Assembly (NCBI GenBank): GCA_913061385.1
Contig: CAJXTM010000102.1
Location: forward strand, 1-8,650
Direction: 5' to 3'
DNA length: 8,650 nucleotides
Source: an uncultured Rhodopirellula sp.
Lineage (GTDB): Bacteria; Planctomycetota; Planctomycetia; Pirellulales; Pirellulaceae
Part shown: positions 1 through 6,903 of the stretch, in pieces
Position numbering within the stretch: position 1 is the first letter of the stretch
How the letters are laid out: every line of letters starts with the position of its first letter
Notes under the pieces: model-generated
Database searches by the model: none
What the model was told of the DNA's origin: nothing
Seen by the model: only the letters and a program-made list of their open reading frames with translations
Program-made: the position numbers and the translations under genes

Positions 1-46
1 AGATCAGCCTCGGTCTCGTGGGCTCGGAGATGTGTATAAGAGACAG
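1..46 (+). other. Illumina Nextera i7 adapter (artefact)
   Basis: The stretch ends in the 19-base Tn5 mosaic end (28-46), preceded by the constant 15-base Nextera read-2 arm (13-27) and by an 8-base index (5-12, reading CAGCCTCG). The index is the reverse complement of CGAGGCTG, which I recall as Nextera index N710. It is library adapter left on the contig and not native DNA. Native sequence begins at 47. Confidence 0.97.
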
Positions 47-300
47 GCGTTGCAGTGATCAATTTGAATGAGATCAGTAACTCGTTGCGCCCAGTGTTCC
101 TGCCTGATGAGATCTTCAGGTTGAAGGTGATCAAAGCAGGTGAGGGGCCTGAACAGGGAGTGGGGTATCTCGATGACGGCACGATGGTGGTGATTGAGGG
201 AGCTCGTAATCGAATTGGTGATGAGCTTGATGTGCGGGTCACAAGTACACTTCAGACGAACGCCGGCAAAATGATCTTCACTAAATTCGAGACTGAGTGA
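47..300 (+). CDS. PIN/TRAM-domain protein, YacL-like, 3' fragment
   Basis: This is the C-terminal end of a gene whose 5' part is missing. The reading frame runs open from the adapter junction (codons from 49), so the GTG at 55 is an internal valine, not the start. The visible ~83 residues read as a linker resembling the YacL segment V-x-N-I/L-N-D/E-(x)n-P-V-x-L-P, followed by a TRAM domain. Within the TRAM, G-V-G-Y-L-D-D-G-T-M (about residue 38 onward in the visible part) and the ending T-S-x-L-Q-T-x-A-G-K-M-I-F closely match the C-terminus of Bacillus YacL from memory. In that family a membrane anchor and a PIN ribonuclease-like domain precede the TRAM, which is a small RNA-binding beta barrel. 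Those parts lie outside the window, so nuclease residues cannot be checked. The role is probably RNA-related, but substrates are unknown. Confidence 0.85.
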
Positions 301-388
301 TCTGTCGTGGCGACACCGTCGTGAGTCACCCCACCGATTGGGTCTCTTTCGATTGAATGCTGGCTACTCGCCGGCCTGGTGACTGGTC

Positions 389-394
389 GGAAGG
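389..394 (+). promoter_or_regulatory. Ribosome-binding site deciding the start at 402
   Basis: GGAAGG lies 7 bases before the ATG at 402. The upstream in-frame ATG at 357 has no comparable purine-rich site in front of it. This favours 402 as the start of the small membrane protein. Confidence 0.6.
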
Positions 395-401
395 TGCTTT
401 T

Positions 402-827
402 ATGATGAACGATGGTTCGCTTTATTTTCTGTTTTTGATTCCGCTCGCAGCTGGTTTTTTGTGCTGGGTTCTAGCGAGTGTCAGTGGGTGGACTCGGCTT
501 GCGGCCAACTATCGGGTCAAGCACGCTATCGCAGGTGAGCGAGCACGCATGCGGACAGGCCGTATCGGCCCTGTTAATTATCATTCGGTGTTATCGTTCT
601 GTTGCACTGATGATGGGCTAGGGATTTCCGTGGCATTTCCGCTTCGTATTGGCCATCCTCCCCTGTTCATCCCCTGGAATGAGTTTCATCAGGTGACGCC
701 CGATAACAGGCTGTATTCCAATCGGATCAAGGCGTCAGTCGGAAGTCCGGCTATTGCCCGAGTTGTTTTGCCAGCTTGGGTTCGGTATCGAATGCCAATG
801 AGCCTCAGGGGAATCGCTGAGGATTGA
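402..827 (+). CDS. Small single-pass membrane protein, unknown function
   Basis: A predicted 141-residue protein. I chose ATG 402 (a second ATG follows at 405) because GGAAGG precedes it by 7 bases; starting at 357 would add 15 non-hydrophobic residues with no binding site. One hydrophobic segment (about residues 7-30, L-Y-F-L-F-L-I-P-L-A-A-G-F-L) should anchor the N-terminus in the membrane. It is followed by S-G-W-T-R-L-A-x-x-Y-R and a ~100-residue soluble part with G-L-G-I-S-V and the run G-H-P-P-L-F-I-P-W-N-E-F. The pattern S-G-W-x-x-L-A-x-x-Y together with P-P-L-x-I-P-W resembles small uncharacterised membrane proteins I recall from several phyla, including planctomycetes. I cannot name a family or function. 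It lies 101 bases after the PIN/TRAM gene on the same strand, so co-transcription is possible. Confidence 0.7.
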   Translation: MMNDGSLYFLFLIPLAAGFLCWVLASVSGWTRLAANYRVKHAIAGERARMRTGRIGPVNYHSVLSFCCTDDGLGISVAFPLRIGHPPLFIPWNEFHQVTPDNRLYSNRIKASVGSPAIARVVLPAWVRYRMPMSLRGIAED

Positions 828-875
828 AGCGATGCAGATTTTGGCGGAAATCATGAGACGATCATGGTCAGCAGA

Positions 876-905
876 GCTCCCCCGGCACGCTTCCCTCAGG
901 GGAGC
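876..905 (+). terminator. GC-rich hairpin, possible terminator
   Basis: GCTCCCC (876-882) and GGGGAGC (899-905) form a perfect 7-bp stem with a 16-base loop, 48 bases after the stop of the membrane protein gene. The following sequence is A/T-rich, but its T run (915-923) starts about 10 bases after the stem rather than directly. It is therefore a non-canonical terminator at best. It sits between two same-strand genes and would separate their transcripts. Confidence 0.35.
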
Positions 906-921
906 AATGGCAATATTTTGT

Positions 922-951
922 TTGGAAGTTCAGCTTGCTGGTTCGTATGTT
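922..951 (+). promoter_or_regulatory. Candidate sigma-70 promoter for the DUF1080 gene
   Basis: TTGGAA (922-927, 4/6 to TTGACA) is separated by 18 bases from TATGTT (946-951, 4/6 to TATAAT). It is placed just after the hairpin at 876-905 and about 50 bases before the ATG at 1002. The match is modest and the call is tentative. Confidence 0.3.
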
Positions 952-991
952 GGAATGAAGTACGGTGCTGAGTTCGGTCCCCCTTTTATTT

Positions 992-996
992 GAGGT
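992..996 (+). promoter_or_regulatory. Ribosome-binding site deciding the start at 1002
   Basis: GAGGT lies 5 bases before the ATG at 1002. The TTG at 990 overlaps this site, so a start there is unlikely. Confidence 0.65.
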
Positions 997-1001
997 CCAG
1001 A

Positions 1002-1688
1002 ATGAGATTTGTTTACAGTGCGTTGTTGTTGGTTGTCAGTTTTCTTCCGGCGACAGCTGGTGATTGGCTTGAGCTGTCTACCGGGAGTACGTTGGAAGAT
1101 TGGACCAAGGTTGGTGGCGAGGCAAGTTATGTCATCAAGGATGGCGTGATCACCGGGACGACCGGAGTTGGAAAAAATACTTTTCTGACACGTGGACCTT
1201 ACTCAGATTTTATTTTGGAGTTCGATGTTCGGTGTGATTCCGAGTTGAACTCGGGTGTTCAGATACGAAGCCATCAGTACGCTAAAGAGACGCCCCAAGA
1301 GTCAAAACCCAACCGCATGCGGGAAAAGGGAGAAGTGTACGGATACCAGTGTGAAATCACATCTAAAACCAATCGTGAAAATGGTTGTGCGGGTAACTTC
1401 TGGGACGAGGGTCGACGGACACAATGGCTTGATTCCACTGTCAAGGCTGCAGAGAAGCAAGCCGTTTATAAATCTGGAAAATGGAATAAGTTTCGCGTCA
1501 TCGCTCAGGGCAATCGAATTCGCAGCTTTGTGAATGGTGTTTCTGTTGCAGACTTTCAGGATGATCGTGATGCGTCTGGGTTCATTGGTCTGCAGGTTCA
1601 CTCCATCAAGCAGGGAACTGGTCCGTTCAGTGTCTCGTGGAAACAAGTACGAATTCGCGAACTCACTAATGGCGAAAAGGTTGAGTGA
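1002..1688 (+). CDS. Secreted DUF1080 / 3-keto-disaccharide hydrolase-like protein
   Basis: A 228-residue protein starting at ATG 1002 with GAGGT 5 bases upstream. The N-terminus is a clear signal peptide: M-R-F, a hydrophobic core (residues 6-15), then A-T-A before G20 as a type I cleavage site. It is probably exported to the periplasm. The rest is one DUF1080 domain (PF06439), a concanavalin-like beta sandwich. Visible hallmarks are L-E-D-W (31-34), V-I-K-D-G-V-I (44-50), F-L-T-R-G-P-Y-S-D-F-I-L-E-F (61-74), N-S-G-V-Q-I-R-S (83-90), Y-G-Y-Q-C-E-I, and a C-terminal F-I-G-L-Q-V-H followed by V-R-I-R-E-L. The family is strongly expanded in planctomycetes, and some members cleave glycosidic bonds of 3-keto sugars. 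Whether this copy is an enzyme or a binding module cannot be told from sequence. The convergent neighbour is a secreted sulfatase, consistent with carbohydrate turnover outside the cytoplasm. Confidence 0.88.
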   Translation: MRFVYSALLLVVSFLPATAGDWLELSTGSTLEDWTKVGGEASYVIKDGVITGTTGVGKNTFLTRGPYSDFILEFDVRCDSELNSGVQIRSHQYAKETPQESKPNRMREKGEVYGYQCEITSKTNRENGCAGNFWDEGRRTQWLDSTVKAAEKQAVYKSGKWNKFRVIAQGNRIRSFVNGVSVADFQDDRDASGFIGLQVHSIKQGTGPFSVSWKQVRIRELTNGEKVE

Positions 1689-1760
1689 GCCATTAACGAT
1701 CTTTGGCCTTGCGATACTGTTTCAGTTGGAAAGTGATTGGGGTAGACGTTGGGATGATCA

Positions 1761-1784
1761 CCAGCAGAATTCTGATTCCGCTGG
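1761..1784. terminator. Imperfect hairpin between convergent genes
   Basis: CCAGC (1761-1765) pairs with GCTGG (1780-1784), then after one A-C mismatch GAA (1767-1769) pairs with TTC (1776-1778), leaving a 6-base loop. It lies in the 102-base gap between the stops of the convergent DUF1080 and sulfatase genes, where a terminator is expected. There is no real T tract on either side, so evidence is mostly position. Confidence 0.25.
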
Positions 1785-1790
1785 GGAATT

Positions 1791-3275
1791 TCACTGTCTG
1801 TTTTGATGACCTAAGGTGCGGCTGGCACTGCTGTCCTGAATGCGTTTTAGCTCTGCAGAAATTTTGGCCACGATTTCGGGCTTTTGGTCGTACAGATTGT
1901 TGGTTTCTCCGATGTCGTCATCGAGGTTGTATAACTGCCCCACGGGGCCACCCCGGGTCGGCTTGATGCGACTGGGTTTTGAGAATCCACCTGATCCGAG
2001 TTCCGTAATCAGCTTCCATGGACCTTGGCGAGCGGTCATGGCTCCACTGCTGCTCTTGATGACGAGTGTGGGTCGGTCTGGCTCGGATTGGCCAGTCAGC
2101 GTTTTGTAGAAGCTAATGCTGTCTGGGCCGGCGTCTTCGGAGAGTTCTTTTCCCACGAGCTCACCAAATGTTGCCAAGAGATCGGTGAAGCAGATCAGAC
2201 GATCATTCACTGTTCCGGCAGTCACGTTACCCGGCCATCGCACGATGAATGGCATGCGGTGTCCGCATTCCCATGCATCAGCCTTCATTCCTCTCAAACC
2301 ACCTGAACTGTCATGGTCGAAACGTTCGACATCACTTTCGTACCAGACTGGCCCGTTGTCAGACGAAAAGATGACAAGGGTGTCGTCAGCCATGTTCGCT
2401 TTCTTAAGAGCTTTGAGTACACGTCCAATCATGTGGTCAACCATCATGGTGAATTCACCGTACATGCCAGCACCACTTTGGCCACGAAATTGCTTCGCTG
2501 GCAACCATGGGGTGTGAGGTGCCGGGTACGCAAGGTAGAGGAACAGTGGTTGATCGGCTGACTTCTCTTCGTGATGTTCGATGACGCTGATTGCTTCTTC
2601 AGTGAATCGGGGAAGCACATTCTTGAGTTCCAAGCCGGGTGCAATCCCACCAGCTCTCCAGAATTCACCTTGGATTTTGCTCCAGCCTTCTGTGTTGCGT
2701 GATTCGATTGTTTTCGTCGGTGGGGAAACCGCGCGGTTGCCGCGAATGTAAAAGTAAGGCGGAATATCAGTGGACGCTCGGATGCCGAAGAACGAATCGA
2801 AGCCGCGGTCAACCGGGCCACCGGGCAACGGTCGGTCGTAACCATTTTCTTCAAACCCCAGATGCCATTTGCCGACCATTGCTGTCTTGTATTTGCTGCT
2901 GGCAAGCAGGCTGGCAAGCGTCATTTGATTTGATTCGATCAATGGTTGCTTACGCCACAGCGAAACATTCGTACGGAAAGGGAAGCGACCGGTCATCAGG
3001 CCATAGCGGGACATGTGGCATAGCGGTCCTGCAGCATGAGCGTCCGTGAAACGCATACCCTCACGAGCCAGTTGATTAATGTTCGGCGTTGGGATTTTTG
3101 ATTCAGGGTTGTAGCACTGGGCGTCACCGTAGCCCATATCGTCAACCAGAATCATCACAATGTTCGGTGACTTGGCGTGATCAGCAGCAGTTGCTTTCGT
3201 GCCCAGTGACCAGCCTGGACACAGAGTTACCAAAAGAAAGAGGCAGGTTAGTGGCAATCGGTGAAGTAGCATCAT
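1791..3275 (-). CDS. Secreted sulfatase with atypical active-site motif (CHMSR)
   Basis: Alkaline-phosphatase-superfamily sulfatase (PF00884), 494 residues from the ATG at 3275. An in-frame ATG at 3317 would add 14 residues. I prefer 3275 because AGAG lies 8 bases upstream and the protein then begins directly with a signal peptide (M-M-L-L-H-R, hydrophobic core, A-T-A cleavage near residue 30); the ATG at 3317 has no binding site. It hydrolyses sulfate esters, probably of polysaccharides, in the periplasm. Numbered from 3275, metal ligands are D45-D46 (V-D-D-M-G-Y-G-D) and D306-N307 (S-S-D-N-G-P). Other conserved active-site positions are R90, K136 and H138 (G-K-W-H-L-G), H254 (P-H-T-P-W) and K331 (G-L-R-G-M-K). 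The motif carrying the catalytic formylglycine reads C86-H-M-S-R90, with Met where Pro is usual. The C-terminal subdomain (W-K-L-I, Q-L-Y-N-L-D-D-D, E-T-N-N-L) is complete, so the gene looks intact and full length. It lies 66 bases downstream of glnE on the same strand. The substrate is not predictable. Confidence 0.9.
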   Translation of the reverse strand: MMLLHRLPLTCLFLLVTLCPGWSLGTKATAADHAKSPNIVMILVDDMGYGDAQCYNPESKIPTPNINQLAREGMRFTDAHAAGPLCHMSRYGLMTGRFPFRTNVSLWRKQPLIESNQMTLASLLASSKYKTAMVGKWHLGFEENGYDRPLPGGPVDRGFDSFFGIRASTDIPPYFYIRGNRAVSPPTKTIESRNTEGWSKIQGEFWRAGGIAPGLELKNVLPRFTEEAISVIEHHEEKSADQPLFLYLAYPAPHTPWLPAKQFRGQSGAGMYGEFTMMVDHMIGRVLKALKKANMADDTLVIFSSDNGPVWYESDVERFDHDSSGGLRGMKADAWECGHRMPFIVRWPGNVTAGTVNDRLICFTDLLATFGELVGKELSEDAGPDSISFYKTLTGQSEPDRPTLVIKSSSGAMTARQGPWKLITELGSGGFSKPSRIKPTRGGPVGQLYNLDDDIGETNNLYDQKPEIVAKISAELKRIQDSSASRTLGHQNRQ

Positions 3276-3341
3276 TAATATCACTCTGTACTTGTCGCTG
3301 AGGGGCGTAACTTGCATGGATGGGTCAGCACGGGATAGACC

Positions 3342-6300
3342 TTAAACCACGTTACTGGCACGATCAAAAATCTGGTTGAAGACCGCGTGATTATTGTGCC
3401 GCGTTTGCACGCATTGAGCGACGATCATTTCTGGATCAGTCTCGTTCATCAGGAACGCCAGGTTCTTCATCAAGTCTGGTTCGTGTGGTAATTCATGTCT
3501 TGCAGTTGTGTTCATTAGCCGCAGGTTAGCTTCGATTCTACGAAGTGTTCGATATCCATTGACGAGAGTCATCGATTCCTGATCGCTCAGATGTCCCGCA
3601 TCAGCGAGAGCGAGCAAGGAGCCGGTGGTGCCAGTTTGAAGAATCTGGGGTGATGCGTTGGCATGTCGCAATGTGAGCATTTGGGCAACAAATTCGATGT
3701 CGACGGTACCGCCTTCACCACGTTTCAGGTTGGCATCCGTTGCAGTCTGTTGCATTCTTTCTCGCATCTCACGGATTTCAATCGCCATTTCCGGTTTCCA
3801 CTCTGTATTGCGAATGATCGTTGCGACTGTCTGGTCTGCTTGACGTCTTAAGTCGCGCGAGCCAGAAATTGATCGGGCTTTGCAAAGGGCGAGTCGTTGC
3901 CAGAGTGGTGCGGTGTTCTCTATAAAACGCTGCCCAAACTCCTCCAGTGTCATTGCCCAGACTCCCTCTTCACCCGTGTCACGCAGACGTGAATCAAGTT
4001 CGTATAGTCGGCCATCAGGACCAGGCTGATTGATGCGTGTAATGACACGTTGCGTCAGTTGATTGAAAAACTGCTGATTGGTCAGGGTTGCACGACGCCC
4101 TCCCATCCGACGTTGTGTTTCTCCGTTTGCAGAATAAAGGAAGATTGCGTCCAAGTCGCTGTGGTAATTGGGTTCGCGTCCACCAAGTTTTCCCAGCCCA
4201 AACGTAATGAGCTCCGCAGGATTGCCTTCATCGTCACAGGGATCACCGTACTGATTGGCCAAAGATTCCTGTTCATGTTCGATCATGCGCCGAACACACG
4301 ATTCAGCTGTATCGCCAATTGATTGATGAGTTGCTTCCAGTGTGTCTTTGCCCAGCATATCACGCACACCAATATTCAAATGTGCACTGTTCTTGAATGT
4401 CCACAGAATGCGTTCGATGTCGCTTGCGCCGCGACAGACAGCGATGGAGTGGGCGTCAAGGCGTTGTGCCGAGGGCATGCGATTGAGCAACAGCGAGTCA
4501 ATCAGCTCATCAATCATCCCCGGGTTGTTGGTGAGAATGCCACTCAGGTAAGGAGTGGTTGCGCAAAGTCGCACCATCAACTCCATGGTTGGATGGCTGC
4601 TGCCCAGCAATTCCCAGAGGGTTGCTTTTGCTCCCAGCGATGCAGTCACTTCCACAAGCGAGGCGAGTGTCGCATCCGGATCAGGTGTTCGAGAAACTTC
4701 AGTGAGCAAAGCCGGAGCAATCGAGGTCAGGAAGTGGCGGCAGCGATGCGGAGACAGAAACGGTACTGATTCGGTGCTGAGGGCCGCCAGATTTTCCATG
4801 GCACGCTGGGGATTCACCAAGCCATGTTTCGAAAGAGTGGTTTCCACCAAAGCTGGGTCTGGATTCGGGTCGAGTAGCAGTTCCGTTTCGGATGCGACTG
4901 AGTCGCCATCACCAGGGGCGTCCAGCATCAGGTGATTGATCATCCGGCGGTTCTTATCGAAAGTGTCGTTCAAGAGGGTCTCGAAACGCTCGATGTCACC
5001 GCCAGAACCATTGGATGCACGGATTCCGAGTTGCCATGCAAGACGCTTGCGTGCCGGAATCTCACTAGGGAGAAGACTGCCTGATTGATCGAACATCACC
5101 GACAGTTGGTGTTGAAGTCGGCAAAGGCGGGCATAGTTCTCTGAGAGCAGGGTTGCTTCCTGATGAGTTAGGCAGCCTGCTTGCTCCAGAGAAAAGATTG
5201 CGTCGTAGGTGTTTCGGCAGCGTATGCTGCCAAGATTGCCGCCGTGCAAGAGCTGAAGAAATTCTACGGTCAATTCCAAGTCATCACGACCACCGGGGCT
5301 GCGACCAATATCTTCACGTACATCGGAGTCCTGACTAAGTGACTTCTCGAGTTTATTTCTCAGCGTTCGGATTTCAGCAATTTCTACGCGGCTCATGAAA
5401 CGACGGTAGACCCAAGGTTCAAGGCGACTCAGAAAAGCCTTGCCTAGTTTCTGCGAGCCGGCGACAACACGGGCTTTTACAAAGCTGAGGCGTTGCCAGG
5501 TTCGCCCGGCGGTTTCGTAGATCCGCAATGCCTCGCGAAAACTACAGATGCTAACCCCTACCTCGAAACGGGGCCCCTCTCGCAGATCAATGTCCAGGCC
5601 ATCACTGCGAGATTCGTCGCCACGTAATAGGGTTAACAGCTCACTCACGACCGTGCTGTAAAAATCTCGATGCCATACGTTCTGGTTGTCGATTGAATCA
5701 TAAAGAAAGACCAGTTTGATCGATGACCCGTAGCCCATCTCTTCACCACCCAGATGTCCCAGCCCGATGACCGTGAGTTCGGGAGTCGTTCCATCCGGGC
5801 GTTGCGGCATGCCGCGACGTTCAGCTAATCGTTGCAGCGTGAAGTTGAGTCCCGCTTCGATCACGGCATCTGTGACATCAGCAATCTGTCGGCCGACTCG
5901 CTCAGGTGTCGCACCGCGCACGAACTCACCGTAGGCAATCCGGATCATTTCACGCGAGGAAAAACGCCTAATGATCAATGCAGCCCTGTTTGGCTGTTCC
6001 AAATCTTGAAGTTCGGTCAGCAATTGACTGATAAGCATTTCGCGGGAGGCCGGTTTCCCGTCGCTGGCTCGGATCAGATCAAAGGTTTCGGGATCTGAAA
6101 TCAGTCGATTTGCGAGTGTTTTGCTGGTCGCAAAAACCTGCAGCAGAGCTGGTAAAGCTTCAGAATCACGGTGAAACAGGGCCAGCAATGAAACAGAATC
6201 GGGACTGGAAGCAACGAACCCGCTCAGATGGCTGATTGCTTCATCTAGGTCATCAAGTTGTTCAAGATGAGCAGTCAGGCCCAACTGCAAGCTGTGTAGA

Positions 6301-6428
6301 AGGTCCGAGGGGGCTCCCGAGTTCCAAATGGCTCGAAGATCTTTTTTCGCCTGCTCTGGATCCCTGATACGAGTCACATCGAGCCAGCTCAGAGTGAAAT
6401 CATCGGCGTAGGGAGAATCAGCTTCCAT
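3342..6428 (-). CDS. glnE: Glutamine synthetase adenylyltransferase GlnE
   Basis: GlnE of 1028 residues (E. coli about 946), cytoplasmic. The family attaches and removes AMP on glutamine synthetase under PII control, tuning nitrogen assimilation. The two-lobed architecture is intact. The N-terminal nucleotidyltransferase domain (adenylyl-removing in E. coli) has its G-L-G-H-L-G-G signature at 222-228, and the C-terminal domain (adenylylating) has G-L-G-K-L-G-G shortly before its catalytic pair. Each is followed by a helical GlnD/PII-uridylyltransferase-like segment (G-G-R-D-D-L-E-L-T and G-G-T-V-D-I-E-F). The C-terminal catalytic acids are present (D758-L-D760, and D812 in Y-E-L-D-S-R-L-R). 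In the N-terminal domain the equivalent pair is S236-I-K238; only the third acid (D281 in D-I-D-L-R) remains. The adenylyl-removing activity is therefore probably lost or altered. The start at 6428 (M-E-A-D-S) has no strong binding site; GACGAG lies too far upstream. The gene is divergent from the sigma factor gene, and a sulfatase follows on the same strand. Confidence 0.95.
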   Translation of the reverse strand: MEADSPYADDFTLSWLDVTRIRDPEQAKKDLRAIWNSGAPSDLLHSLQLGLTAHLEQLDDLDEAISHLSGFVASSPDSVSLLALFHRDSEALPALLQVFATSKTLANRLISDPETFDLIRASDGKPASREMLISQLLTELQDLEQPNRAALIIRRFSSREMIRIAYGEFVRGATPERVGRQIADVTDAVIEAGLNFTLQRLAERRGMPQRPDGTTPELTVIGLGHLGGEEMGYGSSIKLVFLYDSIDNQNVWHRDFYSTVVSELLTLLRGDESRSDGLDIDLREGPRFEVGVSICSFREALRIYETAGRTWQRLSFVKARVVAGSQKLGKAFLSRLEPWVYRRFMSRVEIAEIRTLRNKLEKSLSQDSDVREDIGRSPGGRDDLELTVEFLQLLHGGNLGSIRCRNTYDAIFSLEQAGCLTHQEATLLSENYARLCRLQHQLSVMFDQSGSLLPSEIPARKRLAWQLGIRASNGSGGDIERFETLLNDTFDKNRRMINHLMLDAPGDGDSVASETELLLDPNPDPALVETTLSKHGLVNPQRAMENLAALSTESVPFLSPHRCRHFLTSIAPALLTEVSRTPDPDATLASLVEVTASLGAKATLWELLGSSHPTMELMVRLCATTPYLSGILTNNPGMIDELIDSLLLNRMPSAQRLDAHSIAVCRGASDIERILWTFKNSAHLNIGVRDMLGKDTLEATHQSIGDTAESCVRRMIEHEQESLANQYGDPCDDEGNPAELITFGLGKLGGREPNYHSDLDAIFLYSANGETQRRMGGRRATLTNQQFFNQLTQRVITRINQPGPDGRLYELDSRLRDTGEEGVWAMTLEEFGQRFIENTAPLWQRLALCKARSISGSRDLRRQADQTVATIIRNTEWKPEMAIEIREMRERMQQTATDANLKRGEGGTVDIEFVAQMLTLRHANASPQILQTGTTGSLLALADAGHLSDQESMTLVNGYRTLRRIEANLRLMNTTARHELPHEPDLMKNLAFLMNETDPEMIVAQCVQTRHNNHAVFNQIFDRASNVV

Positions 6429-6655
6429 GGCGGAATAAACTCGTCAGTTTCTTCGGTGACCAAACGCGGAAAACGGAACCCTTCATCACTATTGCGCATC
6501 AAAACACGCAAACGACCGCGTTTTAAGGGACTGAGTTGAGGTTGTGTTGGGAGGCGTGAAAGATAAGGACCGACCTACAGAACCGAAAGATAAGTGTAAA
6601 TCCATGGGGACAAAGCGGGTAGAGCACGCAAAGTGACCTAGTGTTGGACACCGAG

Positions 6656-6730
6656 GCAGCGAACGACACCCGTCGTGGTGCTGCGAGCGATTCATCGAAT
6701 CGACAGATGTTGACTTTGGGCAACACCTGT
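6656..6730 (+). promoter_or_regulatory. Three tandem stem-loops in the sigma factor leader
   Basis: Hairpin 1 (6656-6684): GCAGC/GCTGC outer stem and ACGAC/GTCGT inner stem separated by a GA/GGT internal loop, with a 4-base loop ACCC. Hairpin 2 (6688-6702): perfect CGATTC/GAATCG with a 3-base loop. Hairpin 3 (6703-6730): ACAGATGTTG pairs with CAACACCTGT with one A-C mismatch around an 8-base loop. Hairpins 2 and 3 abut and hairpins 1 and 2 are 3 bases apart. The array lies 180 bases upstream of the sigma start. It could be a structured 5' leader, a separate small RNA or protein-binding DNA. It matches no RNA family I recognise. Confidence 0.4.
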
Positions 6731-6884
6731 CTGAGGTGAAAAAGCAACGTCCGGGGGGATGGAAAATCGGTTCAGTTTTCACGCAACCTATTCGCACACA
6801 ACAGTTTGCCATGATTTATACCTCCCCCTCAAAGAGTAGCGGCACTACGTCTGCTTGGTCTCCCCCCCACCTGTCCGATCGATA

Positions 6885-6897
6885 TGAAACGGTTTCA
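6885..6897. repeat. 13-bp inverted repeat at the sigma factor ribosome-binding site
   Basis: TGAAAC-G-GTTTCA is a perfect inverted repeat around a single central base. It ends on the first base of the ribosome-binding site AGAGGAA. A one-base loop cannot form a full RNA hairpin, so if functional it is more likely an operator for a dimeric repressor. Chance occurrence is possible. Confidence 0.25.
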
Positions 6898-6903
6898 GAG
6901 GAA
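6897..6903 (+). promoter_or_regulatory. Ribosome-binding site deciding the sigma factor start
   Basis: AGAGGAA lies 6 bases before the ATG at 6910, whose protein begins M-A-K-K-F. The frame is open further upstream to a GTG at 6736, but those 58 extra residues resemble nothing in sigma factors. This site sets the start at 6910. Confidence 0.75.

Noticed and set aside
357..401. Upstream ATG for the small membrane protein
   Set aside because: No binding site, and it adds a polar stretch before the membrane segment; 402 has GGAAGG 7 bases upstream.
990..1001. TTG start of the DUF1080 protein
   Set aside because: It overlaps the GAGGT site that serves ATG 1002, and the signal peptide starts cleanly at 1002.
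3200..3275. Lipoprotein signal (lipobox) in the sulfatase
   Set aside because: The cysteine in L-V-T-L-C is preceded by Leu rather than Gly, Ala or Ser. The A-T-A site further on fits type I cleavage better.
3276..3317. ATG 3317 as the sulfatase start
   Set aside because: No binding site upstream and an atypically long polar N-terminus before the signal core. It remains possible, since many planctomycete genes lack such sites.
3658..6098. Plus-strand open frames opposite glnE
   Set aside because: They are antisense shadows; the minus-strand frame encodes a complete, recognisable GlnE across the whole interval.
6710..6738. Promoter with TTGACT as -35
   Set aside because: No -10-like hexamer at 16-18 bases, and the hexamer overlaps the stem and loop of the third hairpin.
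6489..6812. Minus-strand open frames in the glnE-sigma intergenic region
   Set aside because: Cys- and Ser-rich, no binding site and no recognisable motif. They look like chance open frames across the leader.
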